From the NCBI GenBank assembly GCA_039640495.1, contig CP046864.1:1798001-1862000 (forward strand): 64,000 nt of DNA, read 5' to 3'. Shown here piece by piece: positions 21,018 through 30,350 of the stretch (the stretch's first letter is position 1; each line of letters starts with the position of its first letter). The DNA is from Rhodobacteraceae bacterium IMCC1335 (lineage in GTDB: Bacteria; Pseudomonadota; Alphaproteobacteria; Rhodobacterales; Rhodobacteraceae). The notes under the pieces are model-generated. The model was given only the letters and a program-made list of their open reading frames with translations, did no database searches and was not told the origin of the DNA. A program made the translations under genes and the position numbers.

Positions 21018-22670
21018 ATGAAAATTCGAGGCATCGGCTTGGCGACTGAAAAACTATACATTTACGACACGACGCTGCGCGATGGGCAACAAACCCAAGG
21101 GGTTCAATTTTCCACTGAGGAAAAGGCCATGATTGCGCAGGCGCTTGACGATTTGGGGGTGGATTATATTGAAGGGGGATGGCCCGGCGCCAATCCAACC
21201 GATAATGCGTTTTTCGCCGCTTTGCCAAAGACAAAGGCCACCATAACGGCCTTTGGGATGACCAAACGGGCCGGTCGATCTGCTGAAAACGATGATGTTT
21301 TGGCGGCGGTCTTGAATGCCGGCACCTCAAGCGTCTGCTTGGTCGGCAAAACCCATGATTTTCATGTAGAGACGGCGCTGGGGATATCGCTTGCAGAAAA
21401 TATAGATGCGATCCGGCTATCGATTGCCCATATTGTGGCGCAGGGGCGCGAAGCGATATTTGACGCCGAGCATTTTTTCGATGGCTATAAATCCAATCCG
21501 GCCTTCGCACTGGAAAGTCTAAAAGCGGCCTTAGGGGCGGGCGCACGCTGGCTTGTTCTATGTGATACAAATGGCGGCGCTTTGCCTCGGGAAATTTATG
21601 AAATAGTGTCTGAAGTGATTGCATCGGGGATACCTGGGAAAAATTTGGGTATTCACACGCATAATGACACCGAAAATGCGGTGGCGAACACTTTGATGGC
21701 TGTCGATGCGGGGGTGCGGCATATCCAAGGCACTTTAAATGGCTTAGGTGAGCGTTGCGGCAACGCAAATCTAACCTCCTTAATTCCCACGCTTACCCTA
21801 AAAGCGCCTTATGCAAGCCGCTTTAAAACCGGTGTGTCCCCTCATTCGTTAATAGGCCTTACCCGGCTTTCCGGTTTGCTGGATGATATTTTAAATCGTG
21901 TGCCCGCGCGCCAAGCTGCATATGTTGGTGGATCGGCTTTTGCCCATAAGGCCGGCTTGCATGCCAGTGCCATCCTGAAAGATCCCACCACTTATGAGCA
22001 TATTGACCCAAGCGTTGTGGGCAATGCACGCCTCATTCCAATGTCCAATCAAGCTGGCCAGTCAAACCTGCGCAAACGTTTGAAAGAGGCAGGATTAACC
22101 GTTGCGAAAGACGACCCTGCCTTGGGGCGGATCCTCGAAGTGATCAAACAGCGCGAGGCCCTGGGCTATTCCTATGATACGGCCCAGGCCAGTTTTGAAT
22201 TGCTCGCGCGAAAAGAGTTGGATCAATTGCCAAGGTTTTTTGAGGTAAAGCGCTACCGCGTTTCGGTTGAGCGTCGTAAAAACAAATATAATGAGATGGT
22301 AAGCCTGTCCGAAGCCGTGGTTGTGGTGAAGGTTGGAGATGAAAAGAAGCTTTCAGTAAGTGAATCTTTGGATGAGACCGGCTCGGACCGTGGGCCGGTA
22401 AATGCGCTTGCCAAAGCTTTGGCGAAAGATTTGGGCGATTATCAAAGCATGATTGATGATGTGCGGCTGGTTGATTTTAAAGTCAGAATTACTCAAGGGG
22501 GCACCGAAGCCGTGACGCGCGTTGTGATCGACAGCGAAGACAGCCAAGGGCGGCGTTGGGCCACGGTGGGCGTATCCGCCAATATTGTGGATGCAAGCTT
22601 TGAGGCGCTAATTGAAGCCTTTCAATGGAAATTGATCCGCGATACCGCGTTCGATCACGCAGGCGCATAA
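21018..22670 (+). CDS. cimA: (R)-citramalate synthase
   Basis: Condenses pyruvate and acetyl-CoA in the threonine-independent isoleucine route; DRE-TIM metallolyase superfamily. Seen over 550 residues: LYIYDTTLRDGQQTQGVQF (catalytic Arg and metal Asp), IEGGWPGANPTDNAFF typical of CimA rather than LeuA, NLGIHTHNDTENAVANTLMAV (metal His pair), TLNGLGERCGNANL, and a C-terminal LeuA-type allosteric domain (about residues 400-530). Length and motifs fit CimA. Confidence 0.94.
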   Translation: MKIRGIGLATEKLYIYDTTLRDGQQTQGVQFSTEEKAMIAQALDDLGVDYIEGGWPGANPTDNAFFAALPKTKATITAFGMTKRAGRSAENDDVLAAVLNAGTSSVCLVGKTHDFHVETALGISLAENIDAIRLSIAHIVAQGREAIFDAEHFFDGYKSNPAFALESLKAALGAGARWLVLCDTNGGALPREIYEIVSEVIASGIPGKNLGIHTHNDTENAVANTLMAVDAGVRHIQGTLNGLGERCGNANLTSLIPTLTLKAPYASRFKTGVSPHSLIGLTRLSGLLDDILNRVPARQAAYVGGSAFAHKAGLHASAILKDPTTYEHIDPSVVGNARLIPMSNQAGQSNLRKRLKEAGLTVAKDDPALGRILEVIKQREALGYSYDTAQASFELLARKELDQLPRFFEVKRYRVSVERRKNKYNEMVSLSEAVVVVKVGDEKKLSVSESLDETGSDRGPVNALAKALAKDLGDYQSMIDDVRLVDFKVRITQGGTEAVTRVVIDSEDSQGRRWATVGVSANIVDASFEALIEAFQWKLIRDTAFDHAGA

Positions 22671-22674
22671 ACTG

Positions 22675-23457
22675 GTGGCGGATGTTTTAAGCGATGATGT
22701 GATCGCCTGTGCGCGCCTATTGGAACGCGGTGACCCCGAGCGTTTTCGCGCTGTTATGGCAACGCCTTTAGGGGTTCGTAAAACGTTATTTCCAATTTTC
22801 GCCTTTAACCTTGAGGTTGCCCGTGCTCCTTGGGTAACCAAAGAACCGCTGATTGCCGAAATGCGTTTACAATGGTGGCAAGACGTGCTGAGTGAAATTT
22901 CAGATGGGCAGGCGGTGCGCAGGCATGAGGTTGCAACGCCGCTGGCCAGCTCTCTCACACCGGCCGCTGCAGAGGCTTTAAAGGCGGTGGTTGAGGCGCG
23001 TCGGCATGATATTTACCCCGAGCCTTTTAAAACCAAGTCAGACTTTCAGGCTTATATTCATGCAACATCCGGTTGTTTGATAAGGGTTGCAGCTCAGGCG
23101 CTTGGGCCAGCGGATGATCAGGTATTGGCCAATTTTGGCTATGCGGCGGGTGTTGCAAATTACTTAAAAGCATTGCCGGAACTGACCGAGGCAGGTAAAA
23201 CACATATGCCCGACAGCACCGAAGGCGCAGTTCAATTGTTGGCGCATGAGGCTTTGTTAAAATTGCGCTTGGCGCGCAAAGCGCGCGGTAAAATTTCAAA
23301 AAAGGCTGGCTATGCCTTGCTCACAGGGTGGCAATCCGGCGCTGTGCTCGCCGCTTATGCCAAACAGCCCCAAGCAAACGCGCATAGCGGTGATCGACGC
23401 GGCGTTCGATTTTCGGGTTTGCGCCTGCTCGGGCGCTCTTTACTGAGGCGCTGGTAA
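22675..23457 (+). CDS. Squalene/phytoene synthase family protein
   Basis: A 260-residue member of the isoprenoid head-to-head synthase superfamily, GTG start 4 nt after cimA. Seen: CARLLERGDPERF, FAFNLEVARAPWVT, RLQWWQDVLSEISDG and the conserved RRHEVATPL; these are typical of the phytoene-synthase-like clade that includes NDUFAF6-type assembly factors. The first aspartate-rich motif of true phytoene synthases is not evident, and no carotenoid genes lie nearby, so a catalytic role in carotenoid synthesis is doubtful. Confidence 0.82.
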   Translation: MADVLSDDVIACARLLERGDPERFRAVMATPLGVRKTLFPIFAFNLEVARAPWVTKEPLIAEMRLQWWQDVLSEISDGQAVRRHEVATPLASSLTPAAAEALKAVVEARRHDIYPEPFKTKSDFQAYIHATSGCLIRVAAQALGPADDQVLANFGYAAGVANYLKALPELTEAGKTHMPDSTEGAVQLLAHEALLKLRLARKARGKISKKAGYALLTGWQSGAVLAAYAKQPQANAHSGDRRGVRFSGLRLLGRSLLRRW

Positions 23458-23462
23458 GCGTA

Positions 23463-24683
23463 TCATTTATAGTCTTTTGGTTTATTTGCTGTTTTCGTAA
23501 GGAAAAACAGTGCTAAAGCAGCAAGACATAACAACGGCAACATCGCAAGGTTTACCGCAGCCCAGCCCTCTAAGGCCGAATTGCCGGAACAATTCATCAA
23601 CCCGCCTGAGGTTAAAGCGGCCAAGGTTACACCAGCCCCCACAAAAAAATCATTCATGCCCTGAACCCGGCCGCGCTCATGCGGCTTATGGCTTTCGGAT
23701 AAAAGCGTTGTGGCGCCTATGAAGCTGAAATTCCAACCCAACCCCACGATAATCAGCGCGGCGAAAAAGTTCCCCAAATCTATGCCCTCTAACGCGCAAA
23801 ACCCGGCAATTGCCAGCATAACGAGTCCAATTGCCAAAATGCTGCGCGCGCCAAACCTCACAATCAAATGGCCGGTAAAAAAAGAGGGCACAAACATCGC
23901 CAATACATGGGCCGAAACGATATCGGCAACATCTGAGGTGCTAAAACCGCAACCGATCACCGCCAAAGGCGTTGAGGTCATAACCAGGTTCATCATTGAA
24001 TAGGCAATCATAGCGCAAAGGATGGAGGCAAAAATATGCCGGCTTTTTAGCAGGTCAAACCTGCTGCGCGGCTTTTCTTCGCCCTGTTCCGTGACTAAAT
24101 AATCTGCATTGCGAAACGCAAAAAAGATAAGCGAGCCCACAAGATTTATGGCCGCTATGACCAGATAGGACATGAGAAAGGGAACGGAAAAAAAAGTATC
24201 GGTTAACTTGACCAATTGCGGGCCGATAATCGCCGCAATCAAACCACTGGCCAGCACGTAGGACACTGCTTTTGGCCGAAAACTCTCCGAAGCTGTATCG
24301 ATCGCAGCAAATCTATAAAAGCCTTGGCTTGCCATGAACACACCGGTACAAAGGCTGGCCAGTAAAAACCACCCAAAAGATTGAACATAAAGCCCATAGG
24401 CTGCAATAAGCCCCCCCAAGGCTCCGAAAAATGTTCCTAAGAAAAACCCTTTTTTGCGTCCGACCTTTTGCATTAAATTTGACAAAGGATCAGAGGCGAG
24501 CATGGCCCCCAAGACAATGCAAGATATTGGCATCGTGGCGAAACATATATTTTTCGCCAAAGACTGCCCAGCCAAACCTGCCATTATAAACACCATCGGC
24601 AATTGGTTTCCCAAAATTGCTTGTGCAATCACCAAGACAGTTAAATTGCGCCGCGCGAGTTTATCATCTGTTACAATAACCAT
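23463..24683 (-). CDS. MFS transporter
   Basis: Major facilitator superfamily permease, 406 residues with about 12 hydrophobic helices in two halves joined by a charged loop near residues 195-215 (EQGEEKPRSRFDLLKS). The loop 2-3 region carries SNLMQKVGRKKGFFLG, the MFS motif A in modified form. Another copy of the GR-K type motif occurs at HLIVRFGARSI. Substrate unknown. It converges on the phytoene-synthase-like gene, with the stops 5 bp apart. Confidence 0.9.
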   Translation of the reverse strand: MVIVTDDKLARRNLTVLVIAQAILGNQLPMVFIMAGLAGQSLAKNICFATMPISCIVLGAMLASDPLSNLMQKVGRKKGFFLGTFFGALGGLIAAYGLYVQSFGWFLLASLCTGVFMASQGFYRFAAIDTASESFRPKAVSYVLASGLIAAIIGPQLVKLTDTFFSVPFLMSYLVIAAINLVGSLIFFAFRNADYLVTEQGEEKPRSRFDLLKSRHIFASILCAMIAYSMMNLVMTSTPLAVIGCGFSTSDVADIVSAHVLAMFVPSFFTGHLIVRFGARSILAIGLVMLAIAGFCALEGIDLGNFFAALIIVGLGWNFSFIGATTLLSESHKPHERGRVQGMNDFFVGAGVTLAALTSGGLMNCSGNSALEGWAAVNLAMLPLLCLAALALFFLTKTANKPKDYK

Positions 24684-24853
24684 TCGCGCGACGCTATGCG
24701 GGGCAGTGTAAATAACAAGGCCGCTAAAAAGCTATTTCTTATCATAACGGGTTAGGATCATAACATTGGCTAGGCGCAAGTTCTTTGGTGATGTGGCAAC
24801 AAACATGATAACTTTCCTCAGTCGTAAAAACACGGTCACGAAATAGCGCGCAA

Positions 24854-25510
24854 TTGGCAGAGATATGGTCTATTGATCAGTTTATGGACAGGCTTGAAAC
24901 AGACGCTGATATTGAGCGCGGCATAAAATTTTTATGTCGTCAGGAACCTGCTTTCGCGCGCGCTGCGGCGCGGATTAATGCACCAATTCGGCTGCGTCGG
25001 CGGGCAGGGGGGTTTGATGCGTTGCTAAAAGCCATTGTCGCGCAGCAATTAAGCGTTGCGTCTGCGGCGGCTATTTGGGCGCGTGCGCAGGCTGCAGGCC
25101 TCACACAAGAAAAAAGAATCCTCAGCTCAACCGATGCAGCCTTACGAGAGGTTGGGCTGAGCCGTCAAAAAATAAAATATGTCCGAGCATTGGCGCTTGC
25201 GGATGTGGATTTTGACGCGCTTGCCGCAGCGTCAACTGAAGAAGTGGTAGAGGTTTTAACGCAAATATCGGGTATCGGGGTTTGGACGGCAGAAATATAC
25301 GCGATGTTTTCTTTGGGGCATCAAGATGTGTTTCCCTCAGGCGATTTGGCGCTTCAAGAAGCGGCAAAAGATTTGTTTGCGATGAACAAAAGGCCGAGCG
25401 CGAATGCCTTGAAAACCATGGCCATTGACTGGAGCCCGTGGAGAGCAGTTGCAGCGCATGTTTTGTGGGCGTATTACTCGGCCATCAAAAAACGCGAGGG
25501 AATTGGATGA
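24854..25510 (+). CDS. DNA-3-methyladenine glycosylase II (HhH-GPD)
   Basis: Base-excision enzyme of the AlkA type, 218 residues. Seen: FDALLKAIVAQQLSVASAAA, the helix-hairpin-helix ISGIGVWTAEIYAM (about 138-150), and FPSGDLALQEA with the catalytic Asp. The long AlkA N-terminal beta domain is missing, as in short alphaproteobacterial and yeast-Mag-like forms. The start is a TTG with no clear ribosome site; an ATG at 24884 is the alternative. Overlaps the hydrolase gene by 4 nt. Confidence 0.88.
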   Translation: MAEIWSIDQFMDRLETDADIERGIKFLCRQEPAFARAAARINAPIRLRRRAGGFDALLKAIVAQQLSVASAAAIWARAQAAGLTQEKRILSSTDAALREVGLSRQKIKYVRALALADVDFDALAAASTEEVVEVLTQISGIGVWTAEIYAMFSLGHQDVFPSGDLALQEAAKDLFAMNKRPSANALKTMAIDWSPWRAVAAHVLWAYYSAIKKREGIG

Positions 25511-26172
25511 CACGGGTTCTGCAAACGGAACGTAAAGAAGCTTTATCGGGCTCAACACGCTCAGCAGTGGTGTTTTTACACGGATATGGTGCCAATGCAG
25601 CAGATTTGCTGGGATTGGCCGACCCTTTGGGCGAGCATCTGCCAGATACATTATTCATCGCGCCAAATGCGCCTGAGATATGCAACGGGATTCCAATGGG
25701 GTTTCAATGGTTTCCGATCCCTTGGATTGACGAATCCAGCGAAGAGGAATCGATGCGCGGCATGCAAGCTGCAGTTGAGGATTTGAACGCGTTTTTAGAT
25801 GCATTGATGGTCGATGAGGATCTGTTACCCGAGCAAGTGGTGTTATTTGGATTTTCACAAGGCACGATGATGGGTTTGCACGTGGCCCCGCGGCGAGAGG
25901 ATGCGATAGCCGGAATGGTTGGGTTTTCCGGACGATTGATGGAGCCTGATCTGTTGGTGGATGAGGTGATATCGCGCCCGCCAATTTTGCTAATCCATGG
26001 TGATCAAGATGATGTGGTGCCTATCGCATCTTTACCGGAAGCCGCGGATGGGCTTCAAAAAGCGGGATTTCAAGATGTGTTTGCGCATGTTCAAAAAGGC
26101 ACGGCGCATGGCATTGCTTCGGATGGTTTGTCGGTTGCCTTGGCTTTTATGCGCGACAAGCTGGGGCTGTAG
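25507..26172 (+). CDS. Carboxylesterase/phospholipase-type alpha/beta hydrolase
   Basis: A 221-residue serine hydrolase of the YpfH/carboxylesterase-2 group. Seen: VVFLHGYGANAADLLGLA (oxyanion region), LFGFSQGTMMGLHVA (nucleophile in G-F-S-Q-G), ILLIHGDQDDVVPIAS (acid) and KGTAHGIASDG (His): a complete triad. The ATG at 25507 overlaps the glycosylase stop (ATGA). Cytoplasmic, no signal peptide. Natural substrate unknown. Confidence 0.9.
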   Translation: MTRVLQTERKEALSGSTRSAVVFLHGYGANAADLLGLADPLGEHLPDTLFIAPNAPEICNGIPMGFQWFPIPWIDESSEEESMRGMQAAVEDLNAFLDALMVDEDLLPEQVVLFGFSQGTMMGLHVAPRREDAIAGMVGFSGRLMEPDLLVDEVISRPPILLIHGDQDDVVPIASLPEAADGLQKAGFQDVFAHVQKGTAHGIASDGLSVALAFMRDKLGL

Positions 26173-26346
26173 CGCTGTTTTTTGCCGATAAGCCTTAGCC
26201 GGATGCGATCGCCGCATGCGTCAATTGGGCTATATATTGGGCTTGATATTGGGCTTGCCAGATAAAATACGCGATATATAGTTTGCCTTACAGGGAGAGT
26301 GTGTGCCAAAGCGTATTGCGTGGCTAAAAAAAGGGGATAAAGGCAG

Positions 26347-26931
26347 ATGGATGGCGAATTTAGGACAGAGTTTGTACGTGAATCCTCTGCATTTAAGCAA
26401 CATCCAGCGCTGGTTTTGAATGCAGATTATAGACCATTATCGTATTACCCTTTATCTTTGTGGTGTTGGCAAGATGCCGTGAAAGCCGCCTATATGGATC
26501 GGGTGGATATCGTGGCGGAATATGATCATTATGTTCACAGCCCAACCGTTCGTTTTCGAATACCTTCGGTTGTTGTTCTCAAAGATTATGTAAAACCTCA
26601 AAAGCGCGTGGCCTTCACGCGCTTTAATTTATTTTTAAGGGATCATTTTTCATGTCAATATTGTGGTTCGAAAGGTGATCTTACATTTGACCACGTTGTG
26701 CCACGCGCAAGTGGGGGCGTTACAAGTTGGCAAAACGTTGTTGCCGCTTGCAGTCCCTGTAATTTGAAAAAAGGATCGAAAAGTTTAAAGCGCGCAGGAA
26801 TGTCGTTGGCGCGTAAACCACGCTGCCCAGAAGCAGAAGAGCTGCGAAATGCAGGCCGGAATTTCCAGCCCAATTATCTTCATGAAAGCTGGATGGACTT
26901 TTTATATTGGGATAGTGAGCTTGAAGCTTAG
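26347..26931 (+). CDS. HNH endonuclease family protein
   Basis: A 194-residue protein with a central HNH domain. Seen: CQYCGSKGDLTFDHVVPRAS followed by GGVTSWQNVVAACSPCNLKKG; the two Cys pairs form the structural zinc site and DHV supplies the catalytic His. The N-terminal part (HPALVLNADYRPLSYYPLSL) is conserved with stand-alone alphaproteobacterial HNH proteins found in core genomes, so a house-keeping role is as likely as a mobile or restriction one. Confidence 0.9.
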   Translation: MDGEFRTEFVRESSAFKQHPALVLNADYRPLSYYPLSLWCWQDAVKAAYMDRVDIVAEYDHYVHSPTVRFRIPSVVVLKDYVKPQKRVAFTRFNLFLRDHFSCQYCGSKGDLTFDHVVPRASGGVTSWQNVVAACSPCNLKKGSKSLKRAGMSLARKPRCPEAEELRNAGRNFQPNYLHESWMDFLYWDSELEA

Positions 26932-27164
26932 GCACCAGCCTTCCTTAATTTGTTTTTGCACTAAACTGTGCTTAATTCAGCTGTTAGATGTTCTTCAGGT
27001 CCCTTAAATTGGGGTATTTTAATACCTATATTTTAAGTAATTGTTTTTAAATGAAAATATAACATCTATGGCACTTGACCATGGCGCCGCATCGCCTATA
27101 ACGCAATCGATATAAAGAAGCGGCTTGGCTTCTTTACGTGTGACTTATGATGGGACGATCTTTT

Positions 27165-27626
27165 ATGAAAACCTTTTCTGCTACTCCCGCAGATATTGAA
27201 AAGAAATGGATCCTGATCGACGCTGAGGGCGTTGTTCTGGGCCGTTTGGCTTCAATAGTTGCGATGCGCCTGCGCGGCAAACACAAAGCCTCTTTTACAC
27301 CTCATATGGATTGCGGCGATAACGTGATTATTATCAATGCTGAAAAAATTCAAATGACCGGTAAAAAACGTGATGAGAATTTTTATTGGCACACAGGGTA
27401 TCCCGGTGGCATTAAATCGCGCACGAAAGCGCAAATTTTAGAAGGAGCGCATCCCGAGCGTGTGGTTGTACAAGCTGTGAAGCGGATGTTGCCCGGCAAT
27501 CGTTTGAGCCGTGGATTGATGACCAATCTGCGCGTTTACGCGGGGGCAGAGCATCCCCATGAGGCACAGGCCCCTACTGTGCTGGATGTGAAATCGATGA
27601 ATCCTAAAAATACAAGGGCTGCGTAA
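27165..27626 (+). CDS. rplM: 50S ribosomal protein L13
   Basis: Large-subunit assembly protein. Chosen ATG begins [15 protein letters not shown] (153 residues), the usual alphaproteobacterial start; an upstream in-frame ATG at 27147 adds six residues. Seen: [32 protein letters not shown], and [15 protein letters not shown] with [14 protein letters not shown]. Followed by rpsI after 2 nt, the universal L13-S9 pair. Confidence 0.97.
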   Translation: MKTFSATPADIEKKWILIDAEGVVLGRLASIVAMRLRGKHKASFTPHMDCGDNVIIINAEKIQMTGKKRDENFYWHTGYPGGIKSRTKAQILEGAHPERVVVQAVKRMLPGNRLSRGLMTNLRVYAGAEHPHEAQAPTVLDVKSMNPKNTRAA

Positions 27627-27628
27627 AT

Positions 27629-28117
27629 ATGGCTGAAGAAATGAAAACTTTGGAAGAGCTGCAAACTGTTGGATCAGACGCAGACGTGCAAGTTGAAGTT
27701 GCCGCTCCGCGCGAGCCCATGCGCGATGCTTTGGGGCGCGCTTATGCAACCGGCAAAAGAAAAGACGCTGTTGCGCGTGTTTGGATTAAGCCAGGCTCGG
27801 GTAAAGTGGTTGTGAATGGAAAAGAAATGAACGCCTATTTTGCGCGTCCTGTGTTGCAAATGATCTTGCGTCAACCGTTTCAAGTTGCGGGCGTGGTAGA
27901 TCAGTTTGACGTCAACGCGACGGTAAAAGGTGGCGGTTTATCGGGGCAGGCTGGCGCCGTGAAGCACGGTATTTCAAAGGCTTTGCAGCTTTACGAACCC
28001 GGTTTGCGTGGCGCGTTGAAATCTGCGGGCTTCTTAACGCGAGACAGCCGCGTTGTTGAACGTAAAAAATACGGTAAACGCAAAGCGCGTCGGAGCTTCC
28101 AGTTTTCCAAGCGTTAA
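27629..28117 (+). CDS. rpsI: 30S ribosomal protein S9
   Basis: Seen over 162 residues: an acidic N-terminal extension typical of alphaproteobacteria, [37 protein letters not shown], and the C-terminal [14 protein letters not shown] that reaches the P-site tRNA. Complete. Its terminator just downstream is the apparent insertion site of the foreign island. Confidence 0.98.
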   Translation: MAEEMKTLEELQTVGSDADVQVEVAAPREPMRDALGRAYATGKRKDAVARVWIKPGSGKVVVNGKEMNAYFARPVLQMILRQPFQVAGVVDQFDVNATVKGGGLSGQAGAVKHGISKALQLYEPGLRGALKSAGFLTRDSRVVERKKYGKRKARRSFQFSKR

Positions 28118-28149
28118 AGTCTGCTTTACAAATTATACAGCAATTACAA

Positions 28150-28178
28150 GGGCTTGCATTATTTGCGAGCCCTTTTTT
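28150..28178 (+). terminator. rpsI terminator, also the left attachment repeat
   Basis: Stem GGGCTTGCA / TGCGAGCCC (one G-U pair) with a 5-nt loop and six T. Together with ACA just upstream it recurs 8.3 kb away at 36471-36503 with the same two arms but a different loop. Each copy is followed by a tyrosine integrase gene. Confidence 0.85.
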
Positions 28179-28190
28179 GTTGGATAAATG

Positions 28191-28286
28191 GCGTAACACT
28201 GACGTAACATCGTGTTGAATTTGTTGACTGATTAATAAGAGGCTGTAACATTAGCGTAACAAGTAGCGTATCTCAAAGTCGTAACA
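28191..28286. repeat. Five CGTAACA-type heptamers, candidate integrase arm sites
   Basis: GCGTAACA at 28191, ACGTAACA at 28202, CTGTAACA at 28243, GCGTAACA at 28254 and TCGTAACA at 28279, all in the same orientation between the attachment repeat and the integrase ATG. Two more copies stand near the right end (36354 and 36364). Clustered short repeats at both ends are the typical layout of arm-type sites of tyrosine integrases. The last copy abuts the integrase start, which has no clear ribosome site, so autoregulation is possible. Confidence 0.6.
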
Positions 28287-28289
28287 TCA

Positions 28290-29762
28290 ATGGCATATTA
28301 CAATAATAAGAAAGAGTACTTTAATGGAGGGCTGATACTTTATCAGCGTGACTTAGAAGTAAGTAATCGTAAGGCTAAAGTACATAACAAACCAAAGTGG
28401 TATATGCGTGTTAAGATTAAAGGTATGCAAGGCAGAGCACTTGTTCGTAGTACTAAGCTAACAGAGTTTGAAGATGCTTATGAGTATGCAAAGGAAGAAT
28501 ACTTACGCTTACATTCTGCAATACGTTTAGGGCATACACTTGATGAGTACACGTTTGAGCAACATTGGAAGGAATGGTTTGAGCGTAAAGTAAAAGAAGG
28601 TGTGTGGACAGATAGTCGTAAGAGATGGCACCTTAATTATTATAATAGATACTTTAGTGAGTACTTTAGTCGTAACAATAAAAGCTTACTACTAAACGAG
28701 ATTAATGCTTCTGTTGCTAACTCCTATTGGCAGTGGCGAATTAATTATTGGAGTTCAGACAAGGGTAAAGCACTACAGAAGTACAACCCTAAACGCAGAA
28801 CAACTAAGCTTGTAGCAACAGCGAACACAGCTAAAGTTCCATCAAACAAGACGCTTAAGATGGAACAAAGTGCGTTAAACCAAATCTTCTATGATGCATT
28901 TGAGCACGGAAGACTACAGCAAGTGTTTAAGTTAAAAGCACCATCTATTGGCAGTAAAGACAGTCAGCGTGCAAGCTTTACTGAAGAAGAATACAACGTA
29001 CTTACAAGATACTTGCGTAGCTACAAAGACAACGTAGGCATCTTTAAGGGTACTAACGTACATAAGATGCATATGCTTCAACGTCAGCAAATGTATTACC
29101 TCATATTATTTATTGCTAATAGCGGCTTAAGGGTAGGGGAGGTAAGAGAGTGCAAATGGCAAGATATTAAGTTTGATATTGATAATGGTAATGATGAGTT
29201 AATTGCAGAAGTGCGTGTCAGTCAGCACACTAAGACTAAGACAGTGCGCAACGTACAAACACAGCCAAGCGCAAATAATTATTTGAAGCGTTGGAGAGAA
29301 ATAACACCCTTCAGTAAACCAAACGAGTACGTTTTCTTCAGTGGCAGTACTGAAGAGCAGAAACAATTTACTGACTTAAACAAGACATTTAAGACGATAC
29401 TAAAGAAGATACCCTACAATGATAGGGAAGATGGATTGTTAAATGACGCTGATGGTAAACGTAGAAGTCTCTACAGTTTGCGTCACGTATATGCTTCAAT
29501 GCGTTTGAATAGAGGTGTAAGCATTTACGACTTAAGTTTGAATATGGGAACTCGTGTGGTACAAATTGAGCGACATTATTCCCATTTATTATCAGCACAG
29601 CGTAAGTCACAGATTACGCAAATGCCAAAGCGTGTACAGAAACAAGATACTAAAGTTATAGAAGGTAGTTTGTTAGACACAGCTTTCGAAGCGTTTAAGA
29701 GTGGTAAACTTAGCGAAAGTGCATTTAACGAGATTGTTTCTTTGCACACAAAGGATGACTAA
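28290..29762 (+). CDS. Tyrosine-type integrase of element A
   Basis: A 490-residue site-specific recombinase. Seen: an N-terminal arm/core-binding region with WYMRVKIKGMQGRALVRSTK and FEQHWKEWFERKVK; a catalytic domain with NSGLRVGEVRE (first Arg, near residue 280), YSLRHVYASMRL (His and second Arg region, near 397) and RHYSHLL (nucleophilic Tyr, near 429). Clearly homologous along its whole length to the integrase at 36603-38093. It sits directly after the rpsI terminator repeat, as expected for the enzyme that made the insertion. Codon use is AT-rich and unlike the core genes. Confidence 0.95.
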   Translation: MAYYNNKKEYFNGGLILYQRDLEVSNRKAKVHNKPKWYMRVKIKGMQGRALVRSTKLTEFEDAYEYAKEEYLRLHSAIRLGHTLDEYTFEQHWKEWFERKVKEGVWTDSRKRWHLNYYNRYFSEYFSRNNKSLLLNEINASVANSYWQWRINYWSSDKGKALQKYNPKRRTTKLVATANTAKVPSNKTLKMEQSALNQIFYDAFEHGRLQQVFKLKAPSIGSKDSQRASFTEEEYNVLTRYLRSYKDNVGIFKGTNVHKMHMLQRQQMYYLILFIANSGLRVGEVRECKWQDIKFDIDNGNDELIAEVRVSQHTKTKTVRNVQTQPSANNYLKRWREITPFSKPNEYVFFSGSTEEQKQFTDLNKTFKTILKKIPYNDREDGLLNDADGKRRSLYSLRHVYASMRLNRGVSIYDLSLNMGTRVVQIERHYSHLLSAQRKSQITQMPKRVQKQDTKVIEGSLLDTAFEAFKSGKLSESAFNEIVSLHTKDD

Positions 29763-29775
29763 ATACTTTTGCGAA

Positions 29776-29869
29776 ATGGGTATTTGCACGTAAATTTTCT
29801 GCAGCGCAGTTTCTTACGGTGGAGTACTTACAGAAGTTAGGTGGTGATTTACACTCACCCCATATTTAG
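29776..29869 (+). pseudogene. Frameshifted copy of the conserved island microprotein
   Basis: Starting at ATGGGT, one extra base near 29782 breaks a short frame. Removing it restores a 30-residue peptide MGFARKFSAAQF...TVEYLQKLGGDLHSPHI, which aligns with the intact 31-residue peptide at 40454-40549 (MGF-R-, FL, YLQ, GGD). The intact downstream frame from 29785 has no normal start codon. It lies between the integrase and the next small gene, as its homologue lies just before a comparable small gene in element B. Confidence 0.55.
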
Positions 29870-29877
29870 GAACCATA

Positions 29878-30252
29878 ATGGATTATCAGCAAGAAATGCG
29901 TAAGCTTATAGATATTGTTAAACAGCAAAGCTTTAGCGCCCCCTTAGAACAAACGTTAAATGATTTGAATGAGCTTACAACTGCGGCAAGTGAGCTAACT
30001 GACAGAATAAACATACGAGTACGCAAGAGTTTGCAACCAAACGACAAGAAGGCAACTAAGACTGTTAAGAGTAAAGCTGCTAAGAAAGCTACACCTTTTC
30101 CATCAGTAGCAGCCCCTACTAATACACAGCAACCTCAGAATAAGTCACAACCTAACAACCCTACAACTGCCGTTAGTTCGCAAAGTGATGTTGATAGGTT
30201 ACGACAAAGTAAGCTGAGTACAGCTCCAATAAAGCCACAGCCTCCAATCTAA
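29878..30252 (+). CDS. Small helical, proline/lysine-tailed protein, function unknown
   Basis: A 124-residue protein I do not recognise. Residues 1-50 are predicted helical (MDYQQEMRKLIDIVKQQ..., LNDLNELTTAASEL); residues 55-80 are Lys-rich (KKATKTVKSKAAKK); the rest is Gln/Pro/Ser/Thr-rich and ends APIKPQPPI. The 100-residue protein at 40549-40851 has the same plan (helix, basic stretch, Pro-rich tail, end AIKPIAPK) and also follows the microprotein, so the two look like positional counterparts. A nucleic-acid or partner-binding accessory role is only a guess. Confidence 0.6.
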   Translation: MDYQQEMRKLIDIVKQQSFSAPLEQTLNDLNELTTAASELTDRINIRVRKSLQPNDKKATKTVKSKAAKKATPFPSVAAPTNTQQPQNKSQPNNPTTAVSSQSDVDRLRQSKLSTAPIKPQPPI

Positions 30253-30350
30253 CCGCACGTTTTTGACGCTTTTCTGTACACTTTTTGAAGAATTAACGCT
30301 GTTATTATTATGGTTGCTTAAGGTTAAGAGAGGCATAGCTGCGATACTGA

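Noticed and set aside
20995..21768. 257-residue open frame antisense to the start of cimA
   Set aside because: Low-complexity Arg/Pro/His-rich translation typical of an antisense shadow; cimA is intact.
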